From assembly GCF_900890425.1 (NCBI RefSeq), contig NZ_CAAHFG010000001.1:3348001-3412000 (forward strand): a DNA stretch of 64,000 nt. The letters are read 5' to 3'. Position numbers and translations under genes: made by a program. Each line of letters begins with the position of its first letter. Position 1 is the stretch's first letter. Below the pieces are notes generated by a model. It saw nothing but the letters and a program-made list of their open reading frames with translations. It was not told the DNA's origin and did no database searches. This stretch comes from Pontiella desulfatans (GTDB lineage: Bacteria; Verrucomicrobiota; Kiritimatiellia; Kiritimatiellales; Pontiellaceae). Positions 51,740 through 60,336 of this stretch are shown here, one piece after another.

Positions 51740-53773
51740 ATGGATATGTTACGAACTACAGCCATCTGCGCCGGCATTGCTGCCGGGGTTGCCCTGACCG
51801 CCGGCATTGTCCAAGCAACGGACAGGGCCGGCAGCGAGGCCAGGCTGCGCTATGGTGTGCAGAAACAATCCCTGACCCGACTCGAACAACGCCTTGCGGC
51901 GATCGACGCGGAAATCGGGCAGCTCGCCCACTACAGCCTGCGCGGGGGCGTGGGCCCCGTGGGATACCGCTCGCTCAACCATAAAGAGAAGCATCCGGGC
52001 AACGCGGAATGGATCCAGATCGAACTGGGCGAAGAAACGCCCATCGACCAAATCGTGCTCGTACCCTCCATTTGGCGCGACACCAAATCGGGTTTCCGGG
52101 CGGATGGCTTTCCTCTGGGGTTCCAAATCCTTGCGGGAACGGGGGCCGACACCAACGGCACCGTAATCGCCACCTACAGCGAAGCAGACCGCTTGCTTCC
52201 CCGCATTGCGCCGTTGCTGGTGCCGTGCCGCACCAAGGCCTCCTGGATCCGTGTGGAGGCACACGAGCTTTCGCCCCGCGCATGGGATGGCCAATACAAC
52301 CTCCAGCTGGCCGAAATCCTGGTGTTCCACGGGCAAGAAAACGTGGCGCTGCACCAAACCGTGAAAACGTCTTCCCATGGCCGGGGAGAAGGCAACTCCA
52401 GAAAAGCACGGTTCGCGGTGGATGGTTTCCTGCCGTATCTCATGGACGCCTACCAGGGGGAACAAAGCATCGCCTATGTGAGCAAGCTGGGTATTGGCGA
52501 TCACCCCATCCTAACCGTCGACCTGGGGCAGCCGTTCCCGCTCAACCGGATTCACCTGCATGCCACCGACCTGAGCGATACCATCCCCCACTCCACCCCC
52601 GCCGATTTCGGCATTCCGAATAAGCTCACGGTGGAAGGCGCCAACCTGGCGGACTTTTCGGATGCCGTGCCGTTGCTGGAATACCAGCAGAATTCCGTAT
52701 TCGACGTGGGGCCGATCATCACATGGCGCTTCCCGGAAAAAGTCTTCCGCCATGTCCGGCTGGTTGTCGACGAGCCCTATACCGGCAGCGAACCCCTCTC
52801 CCGCGGGTCGCAGATCGGATTCGCCGAGATCGAACTCTTCTCCAACGGACGGAATGTGGCGCGCGGAAAACAATTCACGGCCAACTTCGAGCCCAGCACG
52901 CGCGAGCGCCGTATCGCGGCGCTGACCGACGGCATGAACCTCTATGGGAAAATTCTTCCGACACGCGACTGGCTCGAAGAACTCGCGCGCCGCCACGACC
53001 TCGAAGCCGAGCGGCCCATTATCGCGGAAGAATTGAGCCGGCGCTATGCCCAACAGAAAATCAACCTCCACCGCATGGGGTGGCTAGCCGTGCTGCTGGC
53101 GGCGGGCATCGTCTGCGTGGTCGTGGTCGACCGCATGATCCGTCAACGGGCCATCTACCGCACCCGCGAACGCATCGCGGCCGACCTGCACGACGAGCTC
53201 GGGGCCAACCTGCATGCCATCGGGCTTCTTGGAGGCATCGCCGAATCATCCGTGGATGAGCGCGACGACCTGATCGAAACCGTCCGCCGCATCCGCGCCC
53301 TCACCCAGCGCACCGGGGCCGCAACGCGCCTCTGCACCAACATGCTCGAAGCCAACGGCCTCTGCGAAGATCTCGTCGAAGAGATGAAACGGGCCTCCTA
53401 CCGCCTGCTGGCCGACCTCGAACACCATATTTCCATCGAGGGCGGCGAGCTGCTCGCCCAGATGAAACCGCGCAGGCGCATCGACCTCTTCCTCTTCTAC
53501 AAGGAATGCCTGACCAACATTATCCGCCACTCCGGTGCGACCCAGGCCACCACACAACTGACGGTCACGGAAAAGCGGATCAAACTGACGATCTGCGACA
53601 ACGGCCGGGGCATCGACGATATCAACACGAACAAAATCCCGCCATCGCTGAAACGCCGCGCCCGCCTGCTGGGCGCCCAGGTTTCGGCCGAACGCCTTGA
53701 ACCGGGCGGAACCTGCATCCATCTGAACCTGAAACGGCGGAACTGGATTCCGTTCCCCAAAAACCATTCCTGA
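51740..53773 (+). CDS. Sensor histidine kinase with two extracellular discoidin-like domains
   Basis: A 677-residue membrane kinase. An N-terminal signal or membrane segment (about 1-26) is followed by two F5/8-type-C-like sandwich domains (about 70-205, with WIQIELGEETPIDQIVLVP; 208-385, with ILTVDLGQPFPLNRIHLH and FAEIELFSNGRNVA). A transmembrane helix (about 450-470, WLAVLLAAGIVCVVVV) leads to a HisKA_3 domain with DLHDELGANLH (His484 phosphorylated) and a HATPase domain with CLTNIIRHSG, DNGRGID and GGTCIHLNL. Discoidin domains often bind glycans, so a periplasmic sugar signal is plausible. The response regulator follows after 10 bases. No clear Shine-Dalgarno precedes the ATG at 51740; the ATG at 51746 is also possible. 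Confidence 0.88.
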   Translation: MDMLRTTAICAGIAAGVALTAGIVQATDRAGSEARLRYGVQKQSLTRLEQRLAAIDAEIGQLAHYSLRGGVGPVGYRSLNHKEKHPGNAEWIQIELGEETPIDQIVLVPSIWRDTKSGFRADGFPLGFQILAGTGADTNGTVIATYSEADRLLPRIAPLLVPCRTKASWIRVEAHELSPRAWDGQYNLQLAEILVFHGQENVALHQTVKTSSHGRGEGNSRKARFAVDGFLPYLMDAYQGEQSIAYVSKLGIGDHPILTVDLGQPFPLNRIHLHATDLSDTIPHSTPADFGIPNKLTVEGANLADFSDAVPLLEYQQNSVFDVGPIITWRFPEKVFRHVRLVVDEPYTGSEPLSRGSQIGFAEIELFSNGRNVARGKQFTANFEPSTRERRIAALTDGMNLYGKILPTRDWLEELARRHDLEAERPIIAEELSRRYAQQKINLHRMGWLAVLLAAGIVCVVVVDRMIRQRAIYRTRERIAADLHDELGANLHAIGLLGGIAESSVDERDDLIETVRRIRALTQRTGAATRLCTNMLEANGLCEDLVEEMKRASYRLLADLEHHISIEGGELLAQMKPRRRIDLFLFYKECLTNIIRHSGATQATTQLTVTEKRIKLTICDNGRGIDDINTNKIPPSLKRRARLLGAQVSAERLEPGGTCIHLNLKRRNWIPFPKNHS

Positions 53774-53783
53774 GGGACTCCTT

Positions 53784-54440
53784 ATGCAAAAAACAAAAAT
53801 CATGCTCGTTGAAGACAACGCCGAATACCGCGAAGTCATCAAGTTTGCGCTCAAGCGCTACGACACCATTGAACTCTGCGCACAGTTCGGCACGGCCGAG
53901 ATTGCCCTGCGCAGCTTCCAGGACATGGCGCAGCGCACGGTGCCCGATGTTGTGTTGCTCGACCTCCGCCTGCCCGGCATGGATGGTCTCGAAGCCCTGC
54001 CCCATTTCCGGAAAACCGCGCCCGATGCCAAGGTTGTCATCCTGACCCAGTCCGACAACGAAGCCGATGTGCTCCGCGCCATTTCGCAGGGCGCTTCCGG
54101 CTACCTGCTCAAAAGCTGTTCCATGGAAGAGATTGCCGACGGCATCCGGACGGTGATGGAAGGCGGTGCCTCGCTGGATGCGAACGTCGCCAAGTTTATC
54201 CTGAATACATTGCAGGCTTGGTTGCCCCGCAACGAGATCGAGGTGGTTCTCACGGAACGGGAACTCGATACCCTGACCCTTCTGAGCGAAGGTCTGGTGA
54301 AGAAGGAAATCGCCGACCGGCTCAACATCAGCGTCACAACGGTCGCCACCCATGTGGCCCACATCTACGAAAAGTTCGAAGTGCAGAATGCCCCGGCCGC
54401 CATTGCCAAGGCCTTCAAGCTAGGCATCCTGCCCACCTAG
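53784..54440 (+). CDS. NarL/LuxR-family response regulator
   Basis: A 218-residue regulator. The receiver domain has the acidic pair ED at 10-11, phosphoacceptor Asp60 in VVLLDLRLPGMDG, and the lysine in GYLLKS. The C-terminal LuxR-type HTH contains LTERELDTLTLLSEGLVKKEIAD and ISVTTVATHVAHIYEKF. It is cotranscribed with the histidine kinase. It is the only response regulator in the window, so it is a candidate for the conserved promoter box (NarL/LuxR-type proteins can bind near -42), but this link is only inference. No conserved box stands before its own operon. Confidence 0.92.
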   Translation: MQKTKIMLVEDNAEYREVIKFALKRYDTIELCAQFGTAEIALRSFQDMAQRTVPDVVLLDLRLPGMDGLEALPHFRKTAPDAKVVILTQSDNEADVLRAISQGASGYLLKSCSMEEIADGIRTVMEGGASLDANVAKFILNTLQAWLPRNEIEVVLTERELDTLTLLSEGLVKKEIADRLNISVTTVATHVAHIYEKFEVQNAPAAIAKAFKLGILPT

Positions 54441-54468
54441 TGCGATGAAAAGTATAAAGCTACGTCAA

Positions 54469-54570
54469 TTTTACCAGAGAACTCAGAGGCTCAGAGGATT
54501 AGGATGCTCTGTGTCTCCGAGCTCTCTGTGGTAAAAAAATCCGTGTCTTCGGTGTTCATCAGTGGTTCAT
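54469..54570. repeat. Long imperfect hairpin with CTCTGTG / GGTAAAA-type repeat, between convergent genes
   Basis: TTTTACCAGAGA at the left pairs with CTCTCTGTGGTAAAA at the right (54469-54536). The following ATCCGTGTCTTCGGTGTTC and ATCAGTGG belong to the same kind of sequence. It resembles interspersed repeats rich in CTCTGTG and GGTGTTCATC that I recall from other bacteria. There is no T-run directly after the stem on either strand, so terminator function is doubtful. Confidence 0.5.
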
Positions 54571-54583
54571 GTACGTTTCTGGG

Positions 54584-55894
54584 CTAACGGCCGGAGGCCG
54601 AGCTTTGGATCGCCTCCAATCCGGAAAGCGTCTTGTAGCTTCCGTTGGCAATGGCGGTCAGCTTCTTGAACCGGTCCTGATCCTTCTCGCTGATGTGGTC
54701 CTTGCGCACGAAATGGATCACGTTGATGGAAAACTTTTCCTTCTTCTGGCTCCGTTTTCCGAGACCGCTGGTCGTCGGAACATTGGATTTGTTGGCCTCC
54801 CGATGGCTGGACAGCCCTTCCAGCATCTCCTTCGGCGTGTACCAATACCGCTCCGGCTGCGGGGGATGTTCGGCGCCGGGAAAATAGGCGCTAACGAGCG
54901 ACCAACCAATGAGCACGCGGGGGGGTTCCCCTTTTTTCCGGCGTTCCTCGTTCTCTTCCTTGAGCTTTTGCTTGGCTTGCTCCTGGAGATCCCTCCACTT
55001 GGCCATTTTCGACTCGCTCCACTGCTTGGCGTCCGCCGTTTCGTGGAACTGCCAGCCCCAGCCCTGCGTCAGGATGAACACCGTATCCGCCTGCTGCTCC
55101 ATCGCCAGCATGGCGGGGGTCGACCAATGGCGGGTGTGCTGAAGCGGCGCGACGGTATATTCCCTGGGCAGGCGGGTGCCCCCGGAACCCAGCGTATGGT
55201 TGCCATAGTCCTTATCGCCCATCCCTTTTTTAACGGCGTTGAGCGACCGGATCCATTCATCCACCGCGCCCACGTTCACCGAATTGGCCGGAACCATCTT
55301 CGGAAAACGGGAAACGGCCGATCCATTGTCGAAGACCGCAATATTGAACAGCACGGTCGGGCTGAGCCCGCCCAGGATATTGACCAACTCCTCCTTGATG
55401 ACGGTATAGGCCGGGATACCGCCGATTTCGTCGTACATCATCCAGGCGGTGGAATCGAGGATGACGAAGATTTTTTCGCCTTTGCTCTTCACCCCGAAAA
55501 TCTCGATTTCGGGCATGGAAAAGCCCACGCCGCCCCCCCCGCCGAGGCCGTCGCCGACGCCCCCGCCAATGCCGCCCTTCACGCCCGTGATTTCCGGCAT
55601 CTTGATGTCCGGCATGTTTTGGTTGAGCTTGGGCTGCACCACGATCCGCTTGCGCAACTTGGGTTTCTGCGTCTTCTTTTTCTTAATGTTAACCGGCACC
55701 TGCAGCTTTTTCATGGGCATCCGCGGGCGGTTGACGTTCTTGGTCTCAAATTTTTGTTCCTCTTTCGTGATGACGGTTACCGCCACGAAAGAGAGCGCCA
55801 CGACCAACAGGATGGCGTGGATACCCAAACTGACCAGTGCCGCGCTTGATTTCGCGTGCTGGGCAAAAAAACGTTTCTTTTGTGAACCCGACAT
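54584..55894 (-). CDS. Membrane-anchored vWA-like protein with TonB-like linker
   Basis: A 436-residue protein. One N-terminal transmembrane helix (about 20-42, LVSLGIHAILLVVALSFVAVTV) is followed by a Lys/Pro-rich stretch (MPMKKLQVPVNIKKKKTQ), a glycine-rich spacer (GGIGGGVGDGLGGGGG), and a vWA-like domain beginning KIFVILDSTAWMMYDEIG. The metal-binding motif is altered: DSTAW stands where DxSxS is expected. A charged helix with KLKEENEERRKKGE follows in the C-terminal half. Start at 55894 is supported by AAGGAG six bases upstream. The architecture recalls envelope vWA proteins next to ExbBD/TonB systems, but no such partner genes are here. Function unknown; a weak conserved-box promoter may lie upstream. 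Confidence 0.75.
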   Translation of the reverse strand: MSGSQKKRFFAQHAKSSAALVSLGIHAILLVVALSFVAVTVITKEEQKFETKNVNRPRMPMKKLQVPVNIKKKKTQKPKLRKRIVVQPKLNQNMPDIKMPEITGVKGGIGGGVGDGLGGGGGVGFSMPEIEIFGVKSKGEKIFVILDSTAWMMYDEIGGIPAYTVIKEELVNILGGLSPTVLFNIAVFDNGSAVSRFPKMVPANSVNVGAVDEWIRSLNAVKKGMGDKDYGNHTLGSGGTRLPREYTVAPLQHTRHWSTPAMLAMEQQADTVFILTQGWGWQFHETADAKQWSESKMAKWRDLQEQAKQKLKEENEERRKKGEPPRVLIGWSLVSAYFPGAEHPPQPERYWYTPKEMLEGLSSHREANKSNVPTTSGLGKRSQKKEKFSINVIHFVRKDHISEKDQDRFKKLTAIANGSYKTLSGLEAIQSSASGR

Positions 55895-55967
55895 CCTGCT
55901 CCTTATTTCAAAACCGAATAATGTACAGCTCCATGGAACCACCGTCCATGAATTTCAACCACTCGAT

Positions 55968-56011
55968 ATTTAACCACGTGGAAAAAACCGTTCCATCGTG
56001 CATTTGGGGGA
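55968..56011 (-). promoter_or_regulatory. Possible degenerate seventh copy of the conserved-box promoter (copy g)
   Basis: Coding strand TCCCCCAAATGCACGA (55996-56011) matches 12 of 16 bases of the box, and TTAAAT follows at exactly 22 bases (55968-55973). It is the correct orientation, about 100 bases before the ATG at 55894. The match is much weaker than the six others. Confidence 0.35.
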
Positions 56012-56041
56012 TGCGGCAAGGGTTCCGTTGCCGGCCCGGGC

Positions 56042-58564
56042 TCAGTTTTCGATCAGGCGTTGCACATCGGCGTCATAAAGCTTGCGGTCTTTGCGCAGGG
56101 CTTCGCGGTAGGCGGCCTCGACGGAGCGATACTGTTCATAGCGCTCCGTCCGGTGCCGGTCGTTTTCCGAGGCCACAAAGCCGGGCATATCCGCGCGCGG
56201 GGTCTGCCTGAGCGCGTTTTCCCCCTCTTCGATAATCGCCAGCGCCTCCTTGTATTCGTCCGATCCTTTTTCGAGCGCCGATAGGCAGGGGCTGATTTCC
56301 GGCCGGTCGAAGCTGACCATGGTGCCCGGATGGTTGCGGTGGCTCGTTAGCGCCTTGACATCCAGCCCGCAAAGCTCGGCCAGGCGGTTGAGCTGCTTGA
56401 CCGTGATCGGGCTGCGGCCGGTCGGATGATCCGGATAGGCGCAGTCGTAGGTGGGATAGTAGATTCCATTCAGGTCCATCCAGGTGTAGAGGCTCAGCTT
56501 TTCGGCATCGGACAGCTTTGCCTTGCCGTGCCCGTTGAGGGTCTTGCTCAACTTGCTGGCATACGTCCCCCAGGCCTTGGCCGGATAAATTTCGGCCTGC
56601 CCGCCGCCCGCCACCGCAACCAGCTTCTTGCGATGCAGGTCGGTGTAGGAGGCATTGAAGGCCAGCCCCTTGTCGCCCGCCAGAATGACGGCCTCGGCGC
56701 CTTTTTTGCCGTAGTCGTGGCATTTGACGCAATGCTTGTCGAAGACGGGCTGCGCATCGGCCAGATAATTGAACATGCGTCCGGCGGCGTAGCCTTTGCC
56801 CATGGGGGAGGCCGGGCGCTTGAGCGCCTGCAACCCGAGGGCGGAGGCGGGCGGGGTTTCCACGCGGTCTTCATGGCAACCGACGCACCCCTGCATTTCG
56901 CCCGATTGGATCATCGTGCCCGACCGCATCGACTGGATCATTTTTCCATCCTTATCCAGCAATTGGAAATAGACGAACGTGTCGGAGGGCACCTCGAAAT
57001 AGGCCGACCCATCCGCTTCCACCGGCACGGTTCCAAGAATGCCCTTGCTCTCGAAGCTATGCCAGTTCATGGCGGGGGCCTGGGTGCCCTGCCCGCCCCA
57101 CCGTTGCTGGGTCCACGACCGTTTTTCCGGGGTCGTAACGACCCGGAGCCATTTCACCTCGCCGCGTTCAACCCCTTCCATATGCGTGCCTTCATAGACA
57201 TCCTGCACATAGAAGGTTCCGTTCCTGTTTTCAAAATCGCGTTGGTCGGGCTTTGCATTTTCGCTTTTCCGGGGGCGTATCGGCATGGGGTCGTAGCAAC
57301 CAAACCCGTCCGCCTCCTCATGGACCAGCACTTCGTTGCCGAAGGTGTCGATCAGGTAGATGCCGGTTCGCTCGTCGTTGCCCTGGATGGTGCGCGCGCA
57401 GAGGAAATATTTCCCGGCCCCGGCCAACGTCTCCGGCTCCGCCAGCGGGAAGGGGTCTTCGTAGCGGGGGCGCACCTTCTTGAAGGTGTCGAAGTTTCCT
57501 ACGCCGATCAGCTCGCGGGCGGAGGCCGGCCAGATGTGCTCCACCGCCGCCGCGCCGTCCACGCCTTTGTTGCGGTCGAGGATGGCCAGCGCCCCCCACG
57601 GGCGGTCGTGGCAGGAACCGAAGATGGAAATCACATTCTGGGTGCCCGGAATCTGGCGTGCATCAATCACGCCGCCCGGCGATGGCGTGTTGTTGCCGTA
57701 GAAGATCGCGTGCATCGTCCCGTCGGGATTGACCACCCACAGCCCCTGCGCATCGCCAAAGTTGCGGTCGACGTATTCCCAGCGGTCGTAGAGGATGCGG
57801 CCGTCGGCCATCACGGTGCTGTGCCCCTCGAACAGGGTGCTTTTTCCGATCTGGTGGATATTGGCGCCGTCGCCGTCCATGCGGTAGAGGTTGGCCATGA
57901 TGTGCCGGTTGCACATGCAGAACTTGGGCTCGCGGGAGGAGCTGAAGATAATCTTCCCGTCGGGCAGGTAGACCGGATCGATATCCGAAACCCCCGCCAG
58001 CGAGGTCAGCTGCCTCAGGCCGGAACCATCGATGTTGGTTTCGTAGATGTGGTAGTCGTCGTCCTTGCTTTTGCGCATGGAGAAGATGACTTTCCGGCCG
58101 TCGTGGGAAAGTTCCGGATCGCGGGCAATCCCGGTGGCCCCGGCATCCACCAGCGTGGCCGTCGTTCCGGTTTTCAGGTTCAGCACCTTGATTTTACCGG
58201 GCGGGTCGAACTTGGCCTCGTTGATCTCCCCCTTCTGGAAAAGGGTCGCCGTATTGTGATGGTCCGCTTTGTATTGCCTGCGCACCACATACAACAGCTG
58301 CGCCTCCCGCACCAGCGGATTGGCCAGCAGCGCCTCGCGCTGGATCGCCTCCAACTGCGCTTCGTCCGCACGCTCCAGTTGCTTGAGATAGTTTCGCCCG
58401 TCCGGATAGGCTTGGCCAAAGGTGGCCATTAGATCCTCGATGGCCGCGCAAACCGCCGCGCGGTCCGCCTTCATTTCCGGCACCGGGATTTCGGGCCTCT
58501 TCTTCGCGGCCGACGCGCCCAGCGCAACCACCAGCACACCTAATGCAATCATCCGTGTTTTCAC
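56042..58564 (-). CDS. HzsA-related diheme c-type beta-propeller protein
   Basis: An 840-residue exported protein. After a signal peptide (1-20) the first two thirds contain TolB/WD-like propeller segments (DPELSHDGRKVIFS, DPVYLPDGKIIFSSSREP) and CMCNRH, as in hydrazine synthase alpha-related proteins. Two heme-c motifs follow: CVGCH at residues 560-564 and CVKCH at 612-616. The C-terminal part (WMDLNGIYYPTYD, KQLNRLAELCGL) also fits the HzsA-related group. True hydrazine synthase is limited to anammox bacteria and needs other subunits, absent here, so this is a relative with unknown redox or structural role. The start is GTG at 58564 with GGAGAG nine bases upstream. It ends a six-gene operon. 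Confidence 0.83.
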   Translation of the reverse strand: MKTRMIALGVLVVALGASAAKKRPEIPVPEMKADRAAVCAAIEDLMATFGQAYPDGRNYLKQLERADEAQLEAIQREALLANPLVREAQLLYVVRRQYKADHHNTATLFQKGEINEAKFDPPGKIKVLNLKTGTTATLVDAGATGIARDPELSHDGRKVIFSMRKSKDDDYHIYETNIDGSGLRQLTSLAGVSDIDPVYLPDGKIIFSSSREPKFCMCNRHIMANLYRMDGDGANIHQIGKSTLFEGHSTVMADGRILYDRWEYVDRNFGDAQGLWVVNPDGTMHAIFYGNNTPSPGGVIDARQIPGTQNVISIFGSCHDRPWGALAILDRNKGVDGAAAVEHIWPASARELIGVGNFDTFKKVRPRYEDPFPLAEPETLAGAGKYFLCARTIQGNDERTGIYLIDTFGNEVLVHEEADGFGCYDPMPIRPRKSENAKPDQRDFENRNGTFYVQDVYEGTHMEGVERGEVKWLRVVTTPEKRSWTQQRWGGQGTQAPAMNWHSFESKGILGTVPVEADGSAYFEVPSDTFVYFQLLDKDGKMIQSMRSGTMIQSGEMQGCVGCHEDRVETPPASALGLQALKRPASPMGKGYAAGRMFNYLADAQPVFDKHCVKCHDYGKKGAEAVILAGDKGLAFNASYTDLHRKKLVAVAGGGQAEIYPAKAWGTYASKLSKTLNGHGKAKLSDAEKLSLYTWMDLNGIYYPTYDCAYPDHPTGRSPITVKQLNRLAELCGLDVKALTSHRNHPGTMVSFDRPEISPCLSALEKGSDEYKEALAIIEEGENALRQTPRADMPGFVASENDRHRTERYEQYRSVEAAYREALRKDRKLYDADVQRLIEN

Positions 58565-58576
58565 ATTTCTCTCCGT

Positions 58577-59545
58577 TTAATGCCAGATTTCGCCTTGGAC
58601 TGCATCGCCGGGAACATCCAGCAGCTGGATGCTCGAGGCCGTAACCAGCGCATCAAAATCCTGATACGTCCAGACCACTTGCTTTTCGGGCGTCACCTCG
58701 ATGATGTGCGCCGACTTGCGCGCCTTGCCGTGCCCGAGCCAGTTGGTCAGCACCGTGTTGCCGTTGGGCAGCCGTTGCAGGCCGGTCGCGAAATAGAGGG
58801 TAATGCCGGGCAACTCATCCTGGTCGAGCTTCCAAACAACCTTACCCGCCGGATCCACCTCCATCACCTTGTTTTTCGTATCCTTGTCGCCGCAGGCAAT
58901 CAACGTGTTTCCATTGGGCAGGCGGACCGCGCTGTGCGGGCATCCCGATGCGGGGATCTCGCGCAGCACCGTGCCGTCGGGGTCGTATTCCACCACCTTT
59001 TTCCCGCCATAGAGCGCCACCAGATAGTTTCCGTTGGGCAGCTTGCGGGCATTGCGCATGAACGCATGCCCACCTTTGCCTTTGGGCTTCTTTTTGCCTT
59101 TCCCCGCGGCCGGTTCCGGCAGATGGGCCAGCAGCTCGATCTTCTTGACGATCTTTCCCGAGGGATCGACCTCGATCAGGTTGCCGTCCGAACATTCCCC
59201 GATGAAGGTGTTGCCGTTCGGCAGGCGCTGGCAGGCATACACCTCGCCCTTCGACTTGTATTCAAAAACGACCTCTTTTTCGGGAGTCACTTCCTGGACG
59301 CCGGTGCCGGTATTGAAGAGCAGGTTTCCATTGGGCAGCATCCAGATATCGTTGACGGTGCCGGTCGGGTATTCCCACTCCACCTTGCCGTCGGTTCCGA
59401 CAATGCACACCTTGTGCCCCGAATAGTCCGCCACGGCAAAGCGATGCCCTTTGCCCGACTGCACCGGATCGCTTTTCCAGTCCACCCCGCCGAACGCCGC
59501 CGCGGCAACTGCCGCCAGAACCCCTGCCAACCATTTCCTATTCAT
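58577..59545 (-). CDS. Secreted beta-propeller (PQQ/NHL-like) protein
   Basis: A 322-residue protein with a signal peptide (1-19) and about six repeats of the form RLPNGNTxI or KLPNGNYLV, each followed by a V/Y-E-x-D-P/T-x-G-K-x-V strand. This predicts a small beta-propeller. There are no cofactor-binding cysteines or obvious catalytic residues. A basic insertion (GKGKKKPKGKGG) sits in one blade loop. It lies 12 bases before the HzsA-related gene and may be its partner in the envelope. CAGGAG precedes the ATG. Precise function cannot be inferred. Confidence 0.78.
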   Translation of the reverse strand: MNRKWLAGVLAAVAAAAFGGVDWKSDPVQSGKGHRFAVADYSGHKVCIVGTDGKVEWEYPTGTVNDIWMLPNGNLLFNTGTGVQEVTPEKEVVFEYKSKGEVYACQRLPNGNTFIGECSDGNLIEVDPSGKIVKKIELLAHLPEPAAGKGKKKPKGKGGHAFMRNARKLPNGNYLVALYGGKKVVEYDPDGTVLREIPASGCPHSAVRLPNGNTLIACGDKDTKNKVMEVDPAGKVVWKLDQDELPGITLYFATGLQRLPNGNTVLTNWLGHGKARKSAHIIEVTPEKQVVWTYQDFDALVTASSIQLLDVPGDAVQGEIWH

Positions 59546-59562
59546 AACCCACTCCTGCTTTC

Positions 59563-60336
59563 CTATTCCTTTAAATAGCCCAACCGTTCCGAAATACGCA
59601 AGGCCGCCGTTTTAACGAGCGGCCCGCATTCCCCGAACTTTTCGCCCGGAATCACCACGCTAGCCCCGCTGATCCACATCGCCGCCACCGGATGGTTCGT
59701 GTAGTCGAAGATGGGGGCGCCGACGCAATGGATGCCATCGAACTCCTCGGCATGGTCGAGCGCATAGCCCTGCGCCCTCACCCGGTCCAGCTCCTCGCGG
59801 AACGCCTTGCGCGTGGTGATCGTGTTCGGCGTGAACTGCTTGAACTGGATTTTCTTCATGCGCACGGCGGCCTCCTCTTCCGGGAGGAAGGCCAGGATGG
59901 CTTTGCCAGGGGCGCTGCAATACAGCTTGAAACGCGCCCCGGGATCGATCGTCAGTTTGAACGGGAAACCGCCCGGCATCTGCTCCAGCACCATGCCGCC
60001 GCCATTGTGCAGCACCCCAAGGAACACGGAGGATTCCGTGGCGTCCCGCAGGTCGCGCATGACATCGACCGACTGCTCCACGATGTTTTCATCGGTGACG
60101 GCCCGGAGACCGTAGGAGAGGAATTTCTTGGTCAGCCGGAACCGCTGCGATTCGGCACTACGGGAAATGTAGCCCATGTCCAGCAACGTCGTGGTGATGC
60201 GGAAAATCGAGTTTTTCGGATAGCCGAGCCGATCCGTCAGCTCAGAGAGCGAAGCCCCGTCGCGCCCGCATCCGGCCAGATGCTCCACAACCTCCAAGGC
60301 CCTTTTCAAGGCCGGCACGTGATATCGTTCATTCAT
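59563..60336 (-). CDS. IclR-family transcriptional regulator
   Basis: A 257-residue regulator with an N-terminal winged helix (ALKRALEVVEHL to LTDRLGYPKNSIFRITTTL, residues 5-65) and a C-terminal ligand-binding domain (ATESSVFLGVLHNGG, LYCSAPGKAILAF, DHAEEFDGIHCVGAPIFD). IclR proteins usually sense small sugar acids or aromatic compounds and control neighbouring catabolic genes. The ATG at 60336 overlaps the stop of the sugar kinase gene by four bases, so expression is coupled to that gene; an open frame extends 63 bases upstream. It probably controls the sulfatase-SDR-kinase operon in which it lies. The effector is unknown. Confidence 0.92.
   Translation of the reverse strand: MNERYHVPALKRALEVVEHLAGCGRDGASLSELTDRLGYPKNSIFRITTTLLDMGYISRSAESQRFRLTKKFLSYGLRAVTDENIVEQSVDVMRDLRDATESSVFLGVLHNGGGMVLEQMPGGFPFKLTIDPGARFKLYCSAPGKAILAFLPEEEAAVRMKKIQFKQFTPNTITTRKAFREELDRVRAQGYALDHAEEFDGIHCVGAPIFDYTNHPVAAMWISGASVVIPGEKFGECGPLVKTAALRISERLGYLKE

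Noticed and set aside
56426-58432. Plus-strand open frame of 668 codons
   Set aside because: Antisense to the HzsA-related gene; no recognisable motif.
56042-58564. Hydrazine synthase subunit implying anammox
   Set aside because: Only a relative of the alpha subunit is present, without beta/gamma subunits or other anammox genes; the surroundings are sugar metabolism.
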